Positions 1-8,985 are shown, numbered from the stretch's first letter. The stretch: 64,000 nt of DNA from Streptomyces sp. NRRL S-244 (GCF_000717915.1 NZ_JOCX01000001.1:62001-126000), one strand, 5' to 3'. A program made the numbers and translations. The notes: generated by a model not told the origin, from the letters alone.

Positions 1-393
1 GCCCTGACCGAGGTCAAGCTGCTCGGGCTCGGCCACGGCGACCTCCAGCCCTGGCTCAACGCCCGGCCCGAGGTCGCGACCGCGCTGCTGCGCGCGGTGG
101 CACGGCGCCTGCGCAAGACCAACGACCAGATGTCCGACCTGGTCTTCTCCGACGTCCCGGGCCGTGTCGCCCGCGCCCTCCTGGACCTGTCGCGCCGCTT
201 CGGCGTGCAGTCCGAGGAAGGCATCCACGTCGTGCACGACCTGACGCAGGAAGAGCTGGCCCAGCTGGTCGGCGCCTCCCGCGAGACGGTCAACAAGGCC
301 CTCGCGGACTTCGCGGGCCGCGGCTGGCTCCGCCTGGAGGCCCGCGCCGTGATCCTGCTGGACGTGGAGCGGCTGGCGAAGCGGTCCCGCTGA
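1..393 (+). CDS. crp: Crp/Fnr-family transcription regulator (C-terminal part)
   Basis: The reading frame is open from the first base, so the N-terminal cyclic-nucleotide-binding domain lies mostly outside the window. The visible part has the end of a cNMP-type beta-roll, the long dimerisation helix (about residues 20-45 of the fragment) and a C-terminal winged helix-turn-helix. The recognition helix, around TQEELAQLVGASRETVNKAL, is the classic Crp signature. Streptomyces Crp is a global regulator of germination, development and antibiotic production. The family call is secure; the identity as Crp itself rests on the strong HTH match and on the neighbouring Streptomyces core genes. Confidence 0.85.
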   Translation, partial: ALTEVKLLGLGHGDLQPWLNARPEVATALLRAVARRLRKTNDQMSDLVFSDVPGRVARALLDLSRRFGVQSEEGIHVVHDLTQEELAQLVGASRETVNKALADFAGRGWLRLEARAVILLDVERLAKRSR

Positions 394-412
394 CCGCGGT
401 CCGGATGTGCGT

Positions 413-446
413 GGAGGGGTCCTGCCCGGTCGGGCGGGGCCCCTCT
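413..446. terminator. Bidirectional terminator between convergent genes
   Basis: An imperfect GC-rich hairpin (GAGGGGTCCTGCCCG against CGGGCGGGGCCCCTC) lies between the stop of the crp-like gene and the stop of the leftward gene at 497. There is no long T-run, as is common in Streptomyces. Confidence 0.55.
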
Positions 447-496
447 GGCGTCTCCGGGCGGCTCGGCCGTATTCGGGTATCCGTCTCCGGCAGCGC

Positions 497-787
497 TCAG
501 ACCTCGGTCAGGGCCTCGACCGCCTGCTTCGCCTCCAGCAGGGCGGCCCCGGTGATCCGCCGATAGACCCGGATGGCCTCGACCGTGCGGCCGTCGCGCA
601 CGAGCGCCCGTACCTCGTCCAGGCCGGCCGGCTCCGGCTCCTCGATGCCGAAGTGGTCCAGGACCAGGCCGAGGCGCCGCTCCAGCCGCTCCGAGCGCCG
701 CTCCAGGGCCTTCATGCGCAGGGTGACCGTCGAGGTGATCCACGAGGCCGTGGCGATCAGCGCGAGCAGCAGGAACAGGGTGGTCAT
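497..787 (-). CDS. Small membrane-anchored protein with L7/L12 C-terminal-like domain
   Basis: A 96-residue protein. The ATG at 787 is chosen because it overlaps the stop of the upstream metallo-hydrolase as ATGA. Residues 1-20 form one hydrophobic segment (TTLFLLLALIATASW), followed by a charged helical linker. The C-terminal 35 residues (VRDGRTVEAIRVYRRITG then ALLEAKQAVEAL) resemble the C-terminal domain of ribosomal protein bL12. Proteins of this type are common in actinobacteria and have no assigned function. It is last in a leftward NUDIX / metallo-hydrolase / this-gene unit with overlapping starts and stops, so it is probably translationally coupled. Confidence 0.75.
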   Translation of the reverse strand: MTTLFLLLALIATASWITSTVTLRMKALERRSERLERRLGLVLDHFGIEEPEPAGLDEVRALVRDGRTVEAIRVYRRITGAALLEAKQAVEALTEV

Positions 788-1629
788 TCGGGGCCCCCAG
801 GGATCAGTCCGTGATCTTGAAGGTACTCCAGCTGCGCCCGTACGGACCATTCCGCGGCCGGCCACAGCGAGCGGTCCACGTCCGCGTAGACGTGGGCGAC
901 GACCGCCCCGGGGGTCGTGTACCCGTCCTCCACGGCGGTCTCGACCTGGGCGAGCCGGTGCGCCCGGTGGGCCAGGTAGTACTCCACCGCGCCCTGCGCG
1001 TCGTCCAGGACCGGCCCGTGGCCCGGGAGCACCGTGTGCACGCCGTCGTCGACCGTCAGCGAGCGCAGGCGGCGCAGCGAGTCCAGGTAGTCGCCGAGCC
1101 GCCCGTCGGGGTGGGCCACGACGGTGGTGCCGCGGCCGAGGATCGTGTCGCCGGTCAGCACGGCGCGGTCGGCGGGCAGGTGGAAGCAGAGCGAGTCGGC
1201 GGTGTGGCCGGGGGTCGGGACCACGCGCAGCTCCAGGCCGCCGGTCCGGATCACGTCCCCGGCGCCGAGCCCCTCGTCGCCGAGGCGCAGGGCGGGGTCC
1301 AGCGCGCGGACCTTGGTACGGGTGAGCTCGGCGAACCGGCCCGCGCCCTCGGCGTGGTCGGGGTGGCCGTGGGTGAGGAGGGTCAGCGCGATCCGCTTGC
1401 CGGCCTGTTCGGCCCGCTCCACGACGGCGCGCAGGTGGGCCTCGTCCAGGGGGCCGGGATCGATGACGACGGCTTCCGCGGAACCGGGCTCCGAGACGAG
1501 CCAGGTATTGGTGCCGTCCAGGGTCATCGCGGAGGCGTTGGGGGCCAGGATGTTGACCGCGCGGGCGGTGGCGGGCCCTGAGGTAACGATTCCTCTGGGC
1601 TGTCCGGGCAGAGCGGCCGCATTCGTCAC
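784..1629 (-). CDS. MBL-fold metallo-hydrolase
   Basis: A 281-residue metallo-beta-lactamase-fold hydrolase. The metal-binding motif THGHPDH is at about residues 86-92, with further metal ligands in PTPGHTADS and LTGDT and a late GHGPV. This pattern fits the glyoxalase II / LACTB2-like branch; the natural substrate is unknown. The GTG start at 1629 overlaps the stop of the NUDIX gene as GTGA. The open frame runs on upstream to 2931, but that stretch is antisense-type shadow coding. The C-terminal helical region (SVRAQLEYLQDHGLI) is typical of LACTB2-like proteins. Confidence 0.88.
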   Translation of the reverse strand: MTNAAALPGQPRGIVTSGPATARAVNILAPNASAMTLDGTNTWLVSEPGSAEAVVIDPGPLDEAHLRAVVERAEQAGKRIALTLLTHGHPDHAEGAGRFAELTRTKVRALDPALRLGDEGLGAGDVIRTGGLELRVVPTPGHTADSLCFHLPADRAVLTGDTILGRGTTVVAHPDGRLGDYLDSLRRLRSLTVDDGVHTVLPGHGPVLDDAQGAVEYYLAHRAHRLAQVETAVEDGYTTPGAVVAHVYADVDRSLWPAAEWSVRAQLEYLQDHGLIPGGPE

Positions 1630-2525
1630 GGGGTGCCTCCGGGGCGGACGTGCTTGGTGAACTCGTCGTGGCCGGGCCAGCTGAGCACCAGCTCGCCGTT
1701 CTCCAGCGTGGCCTGGGCCAGTACGGGGGTCAGGTCCTGGCCGGCGGCCGCGGCGAGGGCGCCGGCGGCGCTCCCGTACGGCTCCAGCGAGCGCAGCGTG
1801 GAGATGGTGGGCGGCATCATCAGCAGCTCGCCCTTGGCGTAGCCGGCCGCGGCGTCCGCGGGGCGGATCCAGACGGTCCGGTCGGCCTCGGTGGAGGCGT
1901 TGCGGGTGCGCTGGCCCTCCGGGAGGGCAGCGACGAAGAACCAGGTGTCGTAGCGGCGGGGCTCGAACTCCGGGGTGATCCAGCGGGCCCAGGCGCCGAG
2001 CAGGTCGGAGCGCAGCAGCAGGCCGCGGCGGTCGAGGAACTCGGCGAAGCTGAGCTCGCGGGCGACGAGGGCCGCGCGGTCGGCCTCCCAGTCGTCGCCG
2101 GTGGTGTCGCCGACGACGGTGTCGGGGGACTCGCCGGCGAGCAGGACGCCGGCCTCCTCGAAGGTCTCGCGGACGGCGCCGCAGACGATCGCCTGGGCGG
2201 TGCGGGGGTCGGTGTCGAGGCGGGCTGCCCAGTCGTCCTGGCTCGGGCCGGCCCAGCCGACGAGGTGGTCCTCGTCGCGGGGGTCGACCCCGCCGCCGGG
2301 GTAGGCGTACGCGCCGCCCGCGAAGGCCATGGAGGCCTTGCGGCGCAGCATGTGCACGACGGGTCCGGCGGGGGTGTCGCGGAGCAGCATGACGGTGGCG
2401 GCGCGGCGGGGCTCCACCGGGACGAGGGAACCGTCCATGAGCGCGCGGATGCGGTCGGGCCATTCCGGCGGGTACCACTGGCCTCCGGCGGGGGGCTGCT
2501 GCTGACCGTACTGACCATTCGGCAT
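1626..2525 (-). CDS. NUDIX hydrolase
   Basis: A 299-residue protein with a Gln/Pro/Gly-rich N-terminus (GQYGQQQPPAGG) and a NUDIX domain whose catalytic helix is REtfEEAGVLL. The glycine-rich start of the box (YPGGGVDPRD) is separated from the REXXEE core by a longer loop than in MutT, as in the coenzyme A / diphosphatase-like NUDT7/NUDT19 group. It probably hydrolyses a nucleoside-diphosphate-linked metabolite; the substrate cannot be told from sequence. It is first in an overlapping leftward unit with the metallo-hydrolase downstream. Confidence 0.85.
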   Translation of the reverse strand: MPNGQYGQQQPPAGGQWYPPEWPDRIRALMDGSLVPVEPRRAATVMLLRDTPAGPVVHMLRRKASMAFAGGAYAYPGGGVDPRDEDHLVGWAGPSQDDWAARLDTDPRTAQAIVCGAVRETFEEAGVLLAGESPDTVVGDTTGDDWEADRAALVARELSFAEFLDRRGLLLRSDLLGAWARWITPEFEPRRYDTWFFVAALPEGQRTRNASTEADRTVWIRPADAAAGYAKGELLMMPPTISTLRSLEPYGSAAGALAAAAGQDLTPVLAQATLENGELVLSWPGHDEFTKHVRPGGTP

Positions 2526-2756
2526 GACGGGATGCTACGGGTATCCGGCCCGATGTTCGAGAGCCACCGGGGCGGCGGGCCGGGTCGCCCGGACCCGGTA
2601 CCCGAACGCAGGACGGGCCGGAAGAGGCGGTACGGGAACGAGCCCGGCGGTACGGGAACGGCCCCGGCGGGCCGCCGGACGGAGTCCGGCGCAGCGGCAC
2701 GAAGCCGGTGGGGCCCGCCAGGGCCGAAGCGCGCGAGTGGCGCGTCAAGAGGGGGT

Positions 2757-2781
2757 GTGGCGCGCCAAGAGGCGGCGCCAC
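2757..2781 (-). terminator. Hairpin downstream of the ridA-like gene
   Basis: A 7-bp perfect stem (GTGGCGC/GCGCCAC) sits just after the stop of the leftward RidA-family gene. The surrounding 2530-2800 interval holds no gene but has short direct repeats (GGTACGGGAACG twice, about 2630-2660; CGTCAGGAAGCGG twice, about 2783-2812). Confidence 0.4.
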
Positions 2782-2800
2782 GTCAGGAAGCGGCGGCGCG

Positions 2801-3271
2801 TCAGGAAGCGGAAACCTCGACCTGGAGCTCGACCTCGACCGGGGCGTCCAGCGGCAGGACCGCCACGCCGACCGCACTGCGGGCGTGGACGCCCTTCTCG
2901 CCGAGCACCTCGCCGAGCAGCTCGCTCGCACCGTTCAGCACGCCCGGCTGGCCCGTGAAGTCCGGGGCCGAGGCCACGAAGCCGACGACCTTCACGACTC
3001 GCTCGATCTTGTCGAGGTCGCCGATCACGGACTTCACCGCCGCCAGGGCGTTCAGCGCGCAGACCGCCGCCAGCTTCTTGGCCTCCTCCGCGGAGACCTC
3101 CGCCCCGACCTTGCCGGTCGTCGGCAGGCTGCCGCGGACCATCGGGAGCTGCCCCGCGGTGAACACGTACGCGCCCGACCGCACGGCCGGCTGGTACGCG
3201 GCCAGCGGCGGGACGACGTCCGGCAGGGTCAGGCCGAGCTCGGCCAGCTTCGCCTCGACGACGCCGCTCAT
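2801..3271 (-). CDS. RidA-family protein
   Basis: A 156-residue member of the RidA/YjgF/YER057c family, which deaminates reactive enamine/imine intermediates such as 2-aminoacrylate. The trimeric core strands are visible (YVFTAGQLPMVRG, the long helix with ALNALAAVKSVIG, then VVKVVGFVAS). The terminal strand has VGVAVLPLDAPVEVELQVEV. The usual catalytic Arg in the RSAVGV stretch is present (ARSAVGVAVLPL). The start overlaps the stop of the small DUF4177 gene as ATGA, so the two are likely co-translated. Confidence 0.88.
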   Translation of the reverse strand: MSGVVEAKLAELGLTLPDVVPPLAAYQPAVRSGAYVFTAGQLPMVRGSLPTTGKVGAEVSAEEAKKLAAVCALNALAAVKSVIGDLDKIERVVKVVGFVASAPDFTGQPGVLNGASELLGEVLGEKGVHARSAVGVAVLPLDAPVEVELQVEVSAS

Positions 3272-3429
3272 GCCTTCTCCCGCTTGAGGTAGGCCACGAG
3301 CTGCTCGGGGTTGTTCGGCCCGGGCACGACCTGGACGAGCTCCCAGCCGTCCTCGCCCCAGGTGTCCAGGATCTGCTTGGTGGCGTGGACCAGCAGCGGG
3401 ACCGTCGCGTATTCGAACTTCTTGGTCAT
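3268..3429 (-). CDS. DUF4177-family small protein
   Basis: A 53-residue ORF with ATG at 3429. It reads MTKKFEYATVPLL, then a helix, then WGEDGWELVQVVPGP and an end of YLKREKA. The pattern, an initial beta strand with a GEDGWELV core, is typical of DUF4177 proteins. It is conserved next to the RidA gene in Streptomyces and has no known function. Its stop overlaps the RidA start (ATGA). Confidence 0.85.
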   Translation of the reverse strand: MTKKFEYATVPLLVHATKQILDTWGEDGWELVQVVPGPNNPEQLVAYLKREKA

Positions 3430-3501
3430 GGGGGCGAGCGTAACGCGTGAGACAGAGGGCTCATGCGCAGCCCGAGGGGCGAGTGGTTAGGCTCAGACGC
3501 T

Positions 3502-4482
3502 GTGAGCAGGCTCCAGGTGGTCAGCGGCAAGGGCGGAACCGGAAAGACCACGGTCGCCGCGGCACTCGCGCTCGCCCTCGCGCGCGAGGGCAGACGGACG
3601 CTGCTGGTCGAGGTCGAGGGCAGGCAGGGGATCGCACAGCTCTTCGGGGCCGAGGCGCTCCCGTACGAGGAGCGGAAGATCGCCGTCGCTTCGGGCGGCG
3701 GGGAGGTCTTCGCCCTCGCCATCGACGCCGAGCGGGCGCTCCTCGACTACCTCCAGATGTTCTACAAGCTCGGCTCCGCCGGCCGCGCCCTCAAGAAGCT
3801 CGGCGCCATCGACTTCGCGACGACCATCGCGCCCGGTCTGCGGGACGTCCTGCTGACCGGCAAGGCGTGCGAGGCGGTCCGGCGCAAGGACAAGGCCGGG
3901 CGCTACGTCTACGACCACGTGATCATGGACGCGCCGCCGACCGGGCGGATCACCCGGTTCCTGAACGTCAACGACGAGGTGGCGGGGCTGGCCCGGTTCG
4001 GGCCGATCCACAACCAGGCGCAGGCCGTCATGAAGGTGCTCAAGTCCCCGGAGACGGCCGTCCACCTGGTCACGCTGCTGGAGGAGATGCCCGTCCAGGA
4101 GACCGCCGACGGGATCGCCGAGCTGGAGGAGGCCGGACTGCCCGTCGGGCGCGTCGTCGTCAACATGGTGCGGCCGCACCACTTGGACGAGGACACCCTG
4201 CGCGCCGCCGCCGGCGAGCGCCGGGCGGACGTGGCCAAGGCGCTGTCCCGGGCGGGCCTGGGCGGCGCACGCCGCGGCGGCCTCGCCGAGCGGCTGGTGG
4301 ACCCGCTGCTCGCGCAGGCCGCCGAGCACGCGAGCCGGGTGGAGCTGGAGCGCGCGCAGCGCACCGTACTGGAGCAGCTGGACGTGGCGACGTACGAACT
4401 CCCCCTGCTCGGCACGGGGATGGATCTGGCCGGGCTCTACGAGCTGGCCTCGGAGCTGCGGAAGCAGGCGGGCGAGGAATGA
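3502..4482 (+). CDS. ArsA-family ATPase, first of a tandem pair
   Basis: A 326-residue SIMIBI-class ATPase of the ArsA/GET3 family. The deviant Walker A GKGGTGKTT is at residues 7-15 and MDAPPTGRI is the switch II-like region. The protein is most likely not an arsenite pump: there are no arsenic genes nearby, and the tandem pair is a conserved Streptomyces arrangement beside wblA. GTG at 3502 (VSRLQVVSGKGG) is preferred over ATG at 3463 because family members begin just before the P-loop. The stop overlaps the start of the second ATPase (ATGA). Confidence 0.88.
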   Translation: MSRLQVVSGKGGTGKTTVAAALALALAREGRRTLLVEVEGRQGIAQLFGAEALPYEERKIAVASGGGEVFALAIDAERALLDYLQMFYKLGSAGRALKKLGAIDFATTIAPGLRDVLLTGKACEAVRRKDKAGRYVYDHVIMDAPPTGRITRFLNVNDEVAGLARFGPIHNQAQAVMKVLKSPETAVHLVTLLEEMPVQETADGIAELEEAGLPVGRVVVNMVRPHHLDEDTLRAAAGERRADVAKALSRAGLGGARRGGLAERLVDPLLAQAAEHASRVELERAQRTVLEQLDVATYELPLLGTGMDLAGLYELASELRKQAGEE

Positions 4483-5822
4483 CCGGGGCCACGACGGGAA
4501 TGACGGGAATGAAGACCGGCGTCGGCATGGACGCTCCCCCGCGGCTGCCCGTGGACCGGCTGCTGGACGACCCCGGGACGCGGATCATCGTCTGCTGCGG
4601 CGCGGGCGGGGTCGGCAAGACCACGACCGCCGCGGCCCTCGGCGTACGGGCGGCGGAGCGCGGGCGGAAGGTGGTCGTGCTGACCATCGACCCGGCGCGG
4701 CGGCTCGCCCAGTCGATGGGGATCGACTCGCTGGACAACACCCCGCGCAAGGTCAAGGGGGTGAACGGGCGCAAGGGAGGCAAGGGGGTCGGCAGCGCGG
4801 ACGGCGCGGACGGCGCGGACGGCGGCGAACTGCACGCCATGATGCTCGACATGAAGCGGACCTTCGACGAGATCGTCGAGGGGCACGCGGACGCCGAGCG
4901 GGCGGAGGCCATCCTCGCCAACCCCTTCTACCAGTCGCTGTCGGCCGGCTTCGCGGGCACGCAGGAGTACATGGCGATGGAGAAGCTGGGCCAGCTGCGG
5001 GCCCGCGACGACTGGGACCTGATCGTCGTGGACACCCCGCCGAGCCGGTCCGCGCTGGACTTCCTCGACGCGCCGAAGCGGCTGGGGTCCTTCCTGGACG
5101 GGAAGTTCATCCGGGTGCTGATGGCTCCGGCGAAGGTGGGCGGCCGCGCGGGGATGAAGTTCCTCAACGTCGGCATGTCCCTGATGACCGGCACGCTCAG
5201 CAAGCTGATGGGCGCCTCGCTGCTGAAGGACGTGCAGACCTTCGTGGCGGCGATGGACACGATGTTCGGCGGGTTCCGCACCCGCGCGGACGCGACGTTC
5301 CGGCTGCTCCAGGCTCCGGGTACGGCCTTCCTGGTGGTCGCGGCGCCCGAGCCGGACGCGCTGCGGGAGGCGGCGTACTTCGTGGAGCGGCTGGCGGCGG
5401 AGAAGATGCCGCTGGCCGGGCTCGTACTGAACCGGGTGCACGGCAGTGGTGCCGATCAGCTGTCCGCGGAGCGGGCGTTGGCCGCCGCAGAGAATCTTGA
5501 AGAGGGCGGCATTGTCGATCAGGAGTCCGGGAATGCTGGACTTCGTGACTCGGCCGCGGGGGCTGAAGCGGCGGACGCCGACGTGGCGGGGGCCGACGCG
5601 GCGGGGGCCGATGTGGACGAGATCACCGCAGGGCTGCTGCGTCTGCACGCCGAGCGGATGCAGGTGATCGCGCGTGAACAGCGCACACGCGATCGTTTCA
5701 CCTCGCTGCACCCCGAGGTGGCGGTGGCCGAAGTGGCCGCCCTGCCCGGCGATGTGCACGACCTCGCCGGGCTGCGGGCCATCGGAGAGCGACTCGCGGC
5801 CGGGATGCCGGCCGGAGCGTAG
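4479..5822 (+). CDS. ArsA-family ATPase, second of a tandem pair
   Basis: A 447-residue ArsA/GET3-type ATPase with Walker A GAGGVGKTT, LTIDPARRLA (A-loop DPAR) and VDTPPSRSALDFLDAP (switch). Two low-complexity insertions look like recent simple-sequence expansions: a Gly/Lys/Asp-rich stretch after KVKGV (about residues 92-112) and an Ala/Asp/Gly-rich stretch (about residues 355-380). ATG 4479 overlaps the stop of the first ATPase. The two probably act as a heterodimer; substrate and partner are unknown. Confidence 0.87.
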   Translation: MTGATTGMTGMKTGVGMDAPPRLPVDRLLDDPGTRIIVCCGAGGVGKTTTAAALGVRAAERGRKVVVLTIDPARRLAQSMGIDSLDNTPRKVKGVNGRKGGKGVGSADGADGADGGELHAMMLDMKRTFDEIVEGHADAERAEAILANPFYQSLSAGFAGTQEYMAMEKLGQLRARDDWDLIVVDTPPSRSALDFLDAPKRLGSFLDGKFIRVLMAPAKVGGRAGMKFLNVGMSLMTGTLSKLMGASLLKDVQTFVAAMDTMFGGFRTRADATFRLLQAPGTAFLVVAAPEPDALREAAYFVERLAAEKMPLAGLVLNRVHGSGADQLSAERALAAAENLEEGGIVDQESGNAGLRDSAAGAEAADADVAGADAAGADVDEITAGLLRLHAERMQVIAREQRTRDRFTSLHPEVAVAEVAALPGDVHDLAGLRAIGERLAAGMPAGA

Positions 5823-5868
5823 GCGTTCGTACGGCGGATGCCTACGACGGATGCCTGCGTACGAGCGG

Positions 5869-5888
5869 CGCCTCCGGGTGCGGAGGCG
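5869..5888. terminator. Terminator between arsA-like gene and wblA
   Basis: An 8-bp perfect stem (CGCCTCCG/CGGAGGCG) with a 4-base loop lies in the 105-bp gap between two convergent genes. A direct repeat of CGGATGCCT lies just upstream. Confidence 0.55.
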
Positions 5889-5927
5889 AGGCGGTCGTAC
5901 GCGGGACCGCGCGAGGGGGCCTGCGGC

Positions 5928-6287
5928 CTACCCCGCTGCCGCGTACGTCTCGTACGCGACGTCGATCTCCGCCATGTCCGCGTCGACATCCACGGTGAGG
6001 ATGCCCGTACTGCGCTCGTACTCCGTGCGAGCGGTTTCGAGCAACCGTCGCCACGAGGTGACGGTGGGACGCCGGCGCAGCAGTGCGCGACGCTCCCGCT
6101 CGGTCATTCCGCCCCATACTCCGAACTCGACACGATTGTCGAGCGCGTCGGCCAGGCACTCGGTCCGCACCGGACATCCGGTGCACACCGCCTTGGCCCT
6201 GTTCTGTGCCGCTCCTTGAACGAACAGTTCATCCGGATCGGTAGTGCGGCAGGCTGCCTGCGCACTCCAGTCGGTAACCCAGCCCAT
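5928..6287 (-). CDS. wblA: WhiB-like developmental regulator WblA
   Basis: A 119-residue WhiB-family iron-sulphur protein. The four cluster ligands are C13, C35, C38 and C44, followed by the G[VI]WGG turn (FGVWGGMTERERRALLRRR) and a basic DNA-binding tail. The sequence and position between the ArsA pair and a PBP match WblA, a global regulator that promotes sporulation and represses antibiotic synthesis. ATG 6287 (MGWVTDW) has a GGGAGAGGA ribosome site; an in-frame GTG at 6344 would add 19 residues. The C-terminus ends in an acidic tail (VDVDADMAEID). Confidence 0.92.
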   Translation of the reverse strand: MGWVTDWSAQAACRTTDPDELFVQGAAQNRAKAVCTGCPVRTECLADALDNRVEFGVWGGMTERERRALLRRRPTVTSWRRLLETARTEYERSTGILTVDVDADMAEIDVAYETYAAAG

Positions 6288-6684
6288 CCCGGCGCCGTCC
6301 TCTCCCGAATCGAGGCTCCCCCACGGCGGTAGCGGCATATTCACCGCTGCCAGTTGAGGACGTTACGGAAGGCGAGCACAGTGCAACACCCCCGACGGGC
6401 CCAATCTTGAATGGTCCGAACGGACTATGGGTAAGCGGCAGATCACCCGACGGAGTGATCCGGCGACATGCCCGACCATTCCGGCAATTCGGGTGGAATC
6501 GGCGGACGTCGGACGAGCGACCGTCAGAGTGAGGGGCGAGATTCGGACATAAGTCCACCCCATTCGGGAAGGGTGAAAATCAAGCCGAGGGGTTGATGTC
6601 GCACCGCACTGCTGTGACAGTTGAGGACAGCTTAGGCCAAGGCATTCGCGCGTGTCCGGTGAATGAGAACGTAGGCTGCCCTCC
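6288..6684. promoter_or_regulatory. Divergent control region of wblA and the PBP gene
   Basis: About 400 bp without a gene, unusually long for this genome and relatively AT-rich. It contains a perfect palindrome GTCCGAACGGAC (6414-6425) and an inverted repeat GATCAC-N8-GTGATC (6441-6460). These are plausible regulator sites; no specific regulator can be named from sequence. Confidence 0.5.
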
Positions 6685-8985
6685 ATGGGAAAGAAGCGCT
6701 CGGGCGCCGGGCTCACGGGGCCGCAGCAGGCCGCCAAGTTCCTCGGGGTGTCCGTTCTCTCCGGAGTTGTGCTGGCCGGCATCGCGATCCCGGGCGCAGG
6801 CGCCCTGGGGCTCGCCGCCAAGGGGACGGTCGAGGGATTCGACGAGATCCCGGCCAATCTCAAGACACCGCCGCTGAGTCAGCGCACGACGATTCTGGAC
6901 GCCGAGGGTGGCTTGATCGCCACGGTCTATTCACGGGACCGGCAGGTGGTGCCCTTGACGGCCATCTCCCCGTACATGCAGAAGGCGATCGTCGCGATCG
7001 AGGACTCGCGTTTCTACGAGCACGGCGCGATCGACGCGAAGGGCATCCTGCGCGCGGTCAACCGCAACGCGCAGGAGGGCGGGGCCGCGCAGGGCGCCTC
7101 CACGCTGACGCAGCAGTACGTGAAGAACGTGTTCGTCGAAGAGGCCGGCGATGACGAGACCAAGGTGCGCGAGGCCCAGGAGAAGAGCCTGGGCCGCAAG
7201 ATCCGCGAGCTGAAGTACTCGATCCAGGTCGAGGAGGAGCTCGGGAAGAAGAAGATCCTCGAGAACTACCTCAACATCACTTACTTCGGCCAGCAGGCAT
7301 ACGGAATCGAATCCGCCGCTCAGCGCTACTTCAGCAAGCCGGCCAAGGACCTGACCCTGGACGAGTCGGCGCTGCTGGCGGGCGTGGTGCAGTCGCCGAG
7401 CCGGTTCGACCCGGTGAACGACGCGCAGGAGGCGATGAAGCGCCGGAACGTCGTCCTCCAGCGGATGGCCGACATGAAGGACATCTCGCAGACCGAGGCG
7501 GACGAGGCGAAGAAGAAGCCGGTGACGCTGAAGGTGACGCGGCCGAAGAACGGCTGCATCACCGCGGTCAAGGGCGCGGGCTTCTTCTGCGACTACGTGC
7601 GCAACACGTTCCTGACCGACCCGGTGTTCGGCAAGACCCGCGAGGAGCGGGCCAAGCTCTGGAACCAGGGCGGCCTGACCGTGCGGACGACGCTGGACCC
7701 GCAGTCGCAGGAGTCCGTCAACGAGTCGATCAAGGACCACGTCAACCAGGACGACAAGGTCGCCACGGCCGTCACCCTGGTGCAGCCGGGCACGGGCCGG
7801 GTCCTCGGCATGGGCCAGTCCAAGCCGTACGGCTTCGGGAAGAACGAGACGCAGATCAACTTCTCGGTCGACAAGCGGATGGGCGGATCGAACTTCGGCT
7901 TCCCGACCGGTTCGACCTTCAAGCCGTTCGTCGCGGCCGCGGCCCTGGAGAAGGGCGTGTCCGCGGGCAAGACGTACCCCTCCCCGCACGACATGGAGTA
8001 CCCGAGCCCGGTGGAGACCTGCGGCGACAAGCCCTGGGTCAACACCTCCCACGACCGGGTCGAGAACGAGTCGGAGTCCGAGCGCGGCCCGTACGGCATG
8101 CAGGAGGCGATGGCCAAGTCGGTCAACACGTACTTCGTGGAGATGATCTCCGAGAACGGGCTCTGCCCCGTGACCGAGATGACCACGAAGCTCGGCGTGA
8201 TCCCGGCCGACGGGACGAAGCTGCCGGAGGTACCGGCCATCGCGCTCGGCACCGAGGGCATGTCCCCGCTGACCATGGCGAACGCGTACGCGACCTTCGC
8301 CAACCGCGGTGTGTACTGCACCCCCGTCGCCCTGGAGTCCATCACCGACGCGCACGGCAAGGCGCTGGCGGTGCCGAAGTCGCAGTGCGACCGCGTGATG
8401 AGCGAGAAGACCGCCGACACCGTCAACACGCTGCTGCTCGGCGTGATCGACTCCGGTACGGGTACCGCGGCGGGTCTGACCGACCGGCAGAACGCGGGCA
8501 AGACCGGCACCACCGACAGCCGCTACAACGCCTGGTTCGTCGGGTACACGCCGAACATGGCCGGCGCGACGTGGGTCGGCTCGGGCGGCGCGAAGCAGGT
8601 GTCGATGGAGAACATCACCATCGGCGGCCAGTACTACGACAAGGTCTACGGCGGCGGGCTGCCCGGCCCGATCTGGAAGCAGGCGGTCTCGGGCGCGCTG
8701 GACGGCCGGGAGGCGCCGAGCTTCGTCACGGTCGGCCTCGGGCCGGAGACGGGCGCGCCGACGGGCGGCGGCCGGCCCAGCACCCCGAACCCGAACAAGC
8801 CGGGGAAGCCCGGCAAGCCGGGCGGCGACAACAAGCCCGGCGGCCGCCCCGGCGGCCAGACGGCGGCGGGAGCCACGGGCGGCCCGGCGGGCGGCGCGAC
8901 GGGCGGGGCGACGGGCGGCGCGACGGGCGGCAACACCCCGACCGACCCGTTCCCGGGCGGCGTGATCGGCGGCCTGGAGGACTAG
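6685..8985 (+). CDS. Class A penicillin-binding protein (GT51 + transpeptidase)
   Basis: A 766-residue bifunctional peptidoglycan synthase. One transmembrane segment (about residues 20-50) is followed by a GT51 glycosyltransferase domain with EDSRFYEHG (about residue 107), GASTLTQQYVKN and RKIRELKYSIQ. The transpeptidase motifs are SxxK (GSTFKPF, about 409), SxN (SVNT, about 479) and KTGTT (about 605). The C-terminus is low complexity: PNKPGKPGKPGG, then repeated GGAT units, probably a flexible extracellular tail. It follows wblA, as in the Streptomyces core order. Confidence 0.95.
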   Translation: MGKKRSGAGLTGPQQAAKFLGVSVLSGVVLAGIAIPGAGALGLAAKGTVEGFDEIPANLKTPPLSQRTTILDAEGGLIATVYSRDRQVVPLTAISPYMQKAIVAIEDSRFYEHGAIDAKGILRAVNRNAQEGGAAQGASTLTQQYVKNVFVEEAGDDETKVREAQEKSLGRKIRELKYSIQVEEELGKKKILENYLNITYFGQQAYGIESAAQRYFSKPAKDLTLDESALLAGVVQSPSRFDPVNDAQEAMKRRNVVLQRMADMKDISQTEADEAKKKPVTLKVTRPKNGCITAVKGAGFFCDYVRNTFLTDPVFGKTREERAKLWNQGGLTVRTTLDPQSQESVNESIKDHVNQDDKVATAVTLVQPGTGRVLGMGQSKPYGFGKNETQINFSVDKRMGGSNFGFPTGSTFKPFVAAAALEKGVSAGKTYPSPHDMEYPSPVETCGDKPWVNTSHDRVENESESERGPYGMQEAMAKSVNTYFVEMISENGLCPVTEMTTKLGVIPADGTKLPEVPAIALGTEGMSPLTMANAYATFANRGVYCTPVALESITDAHGKALAVPKSQCDRVMSEKTADTVNTLLLGVIDSGTGTAAGLTDRQNAGKTGTTDSRYNAWFVGYTPNMAGATWVGSGGAKQVSMENITIGGQYYDKVYGGGLPGPIWKQAVSGALDGREAPSFVTVGLGPETGAPTGGGRPSTPNPNKPGKPGKPGGDNKPGGRPGGQTAAGATGGPAGGATGGATGGATGGNTPTDPFPGGVIGGLED

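Noticed and set aside
784..2931. 715-codon open frame including the metallo-hydrolase
   Set aside because: The part upstream of GTG 1629 is Arg/Pro/Ser-rich and overlaps the NUDIX gene in another frame; only 784-1629 is coding.
3463..3501. ATG 3463 as start of the first ArsA-like gene
   Set aside because: The added 13 residues precede the usual family start and crowd the divergent promoter; GTG 3502 is preferred though not proven.
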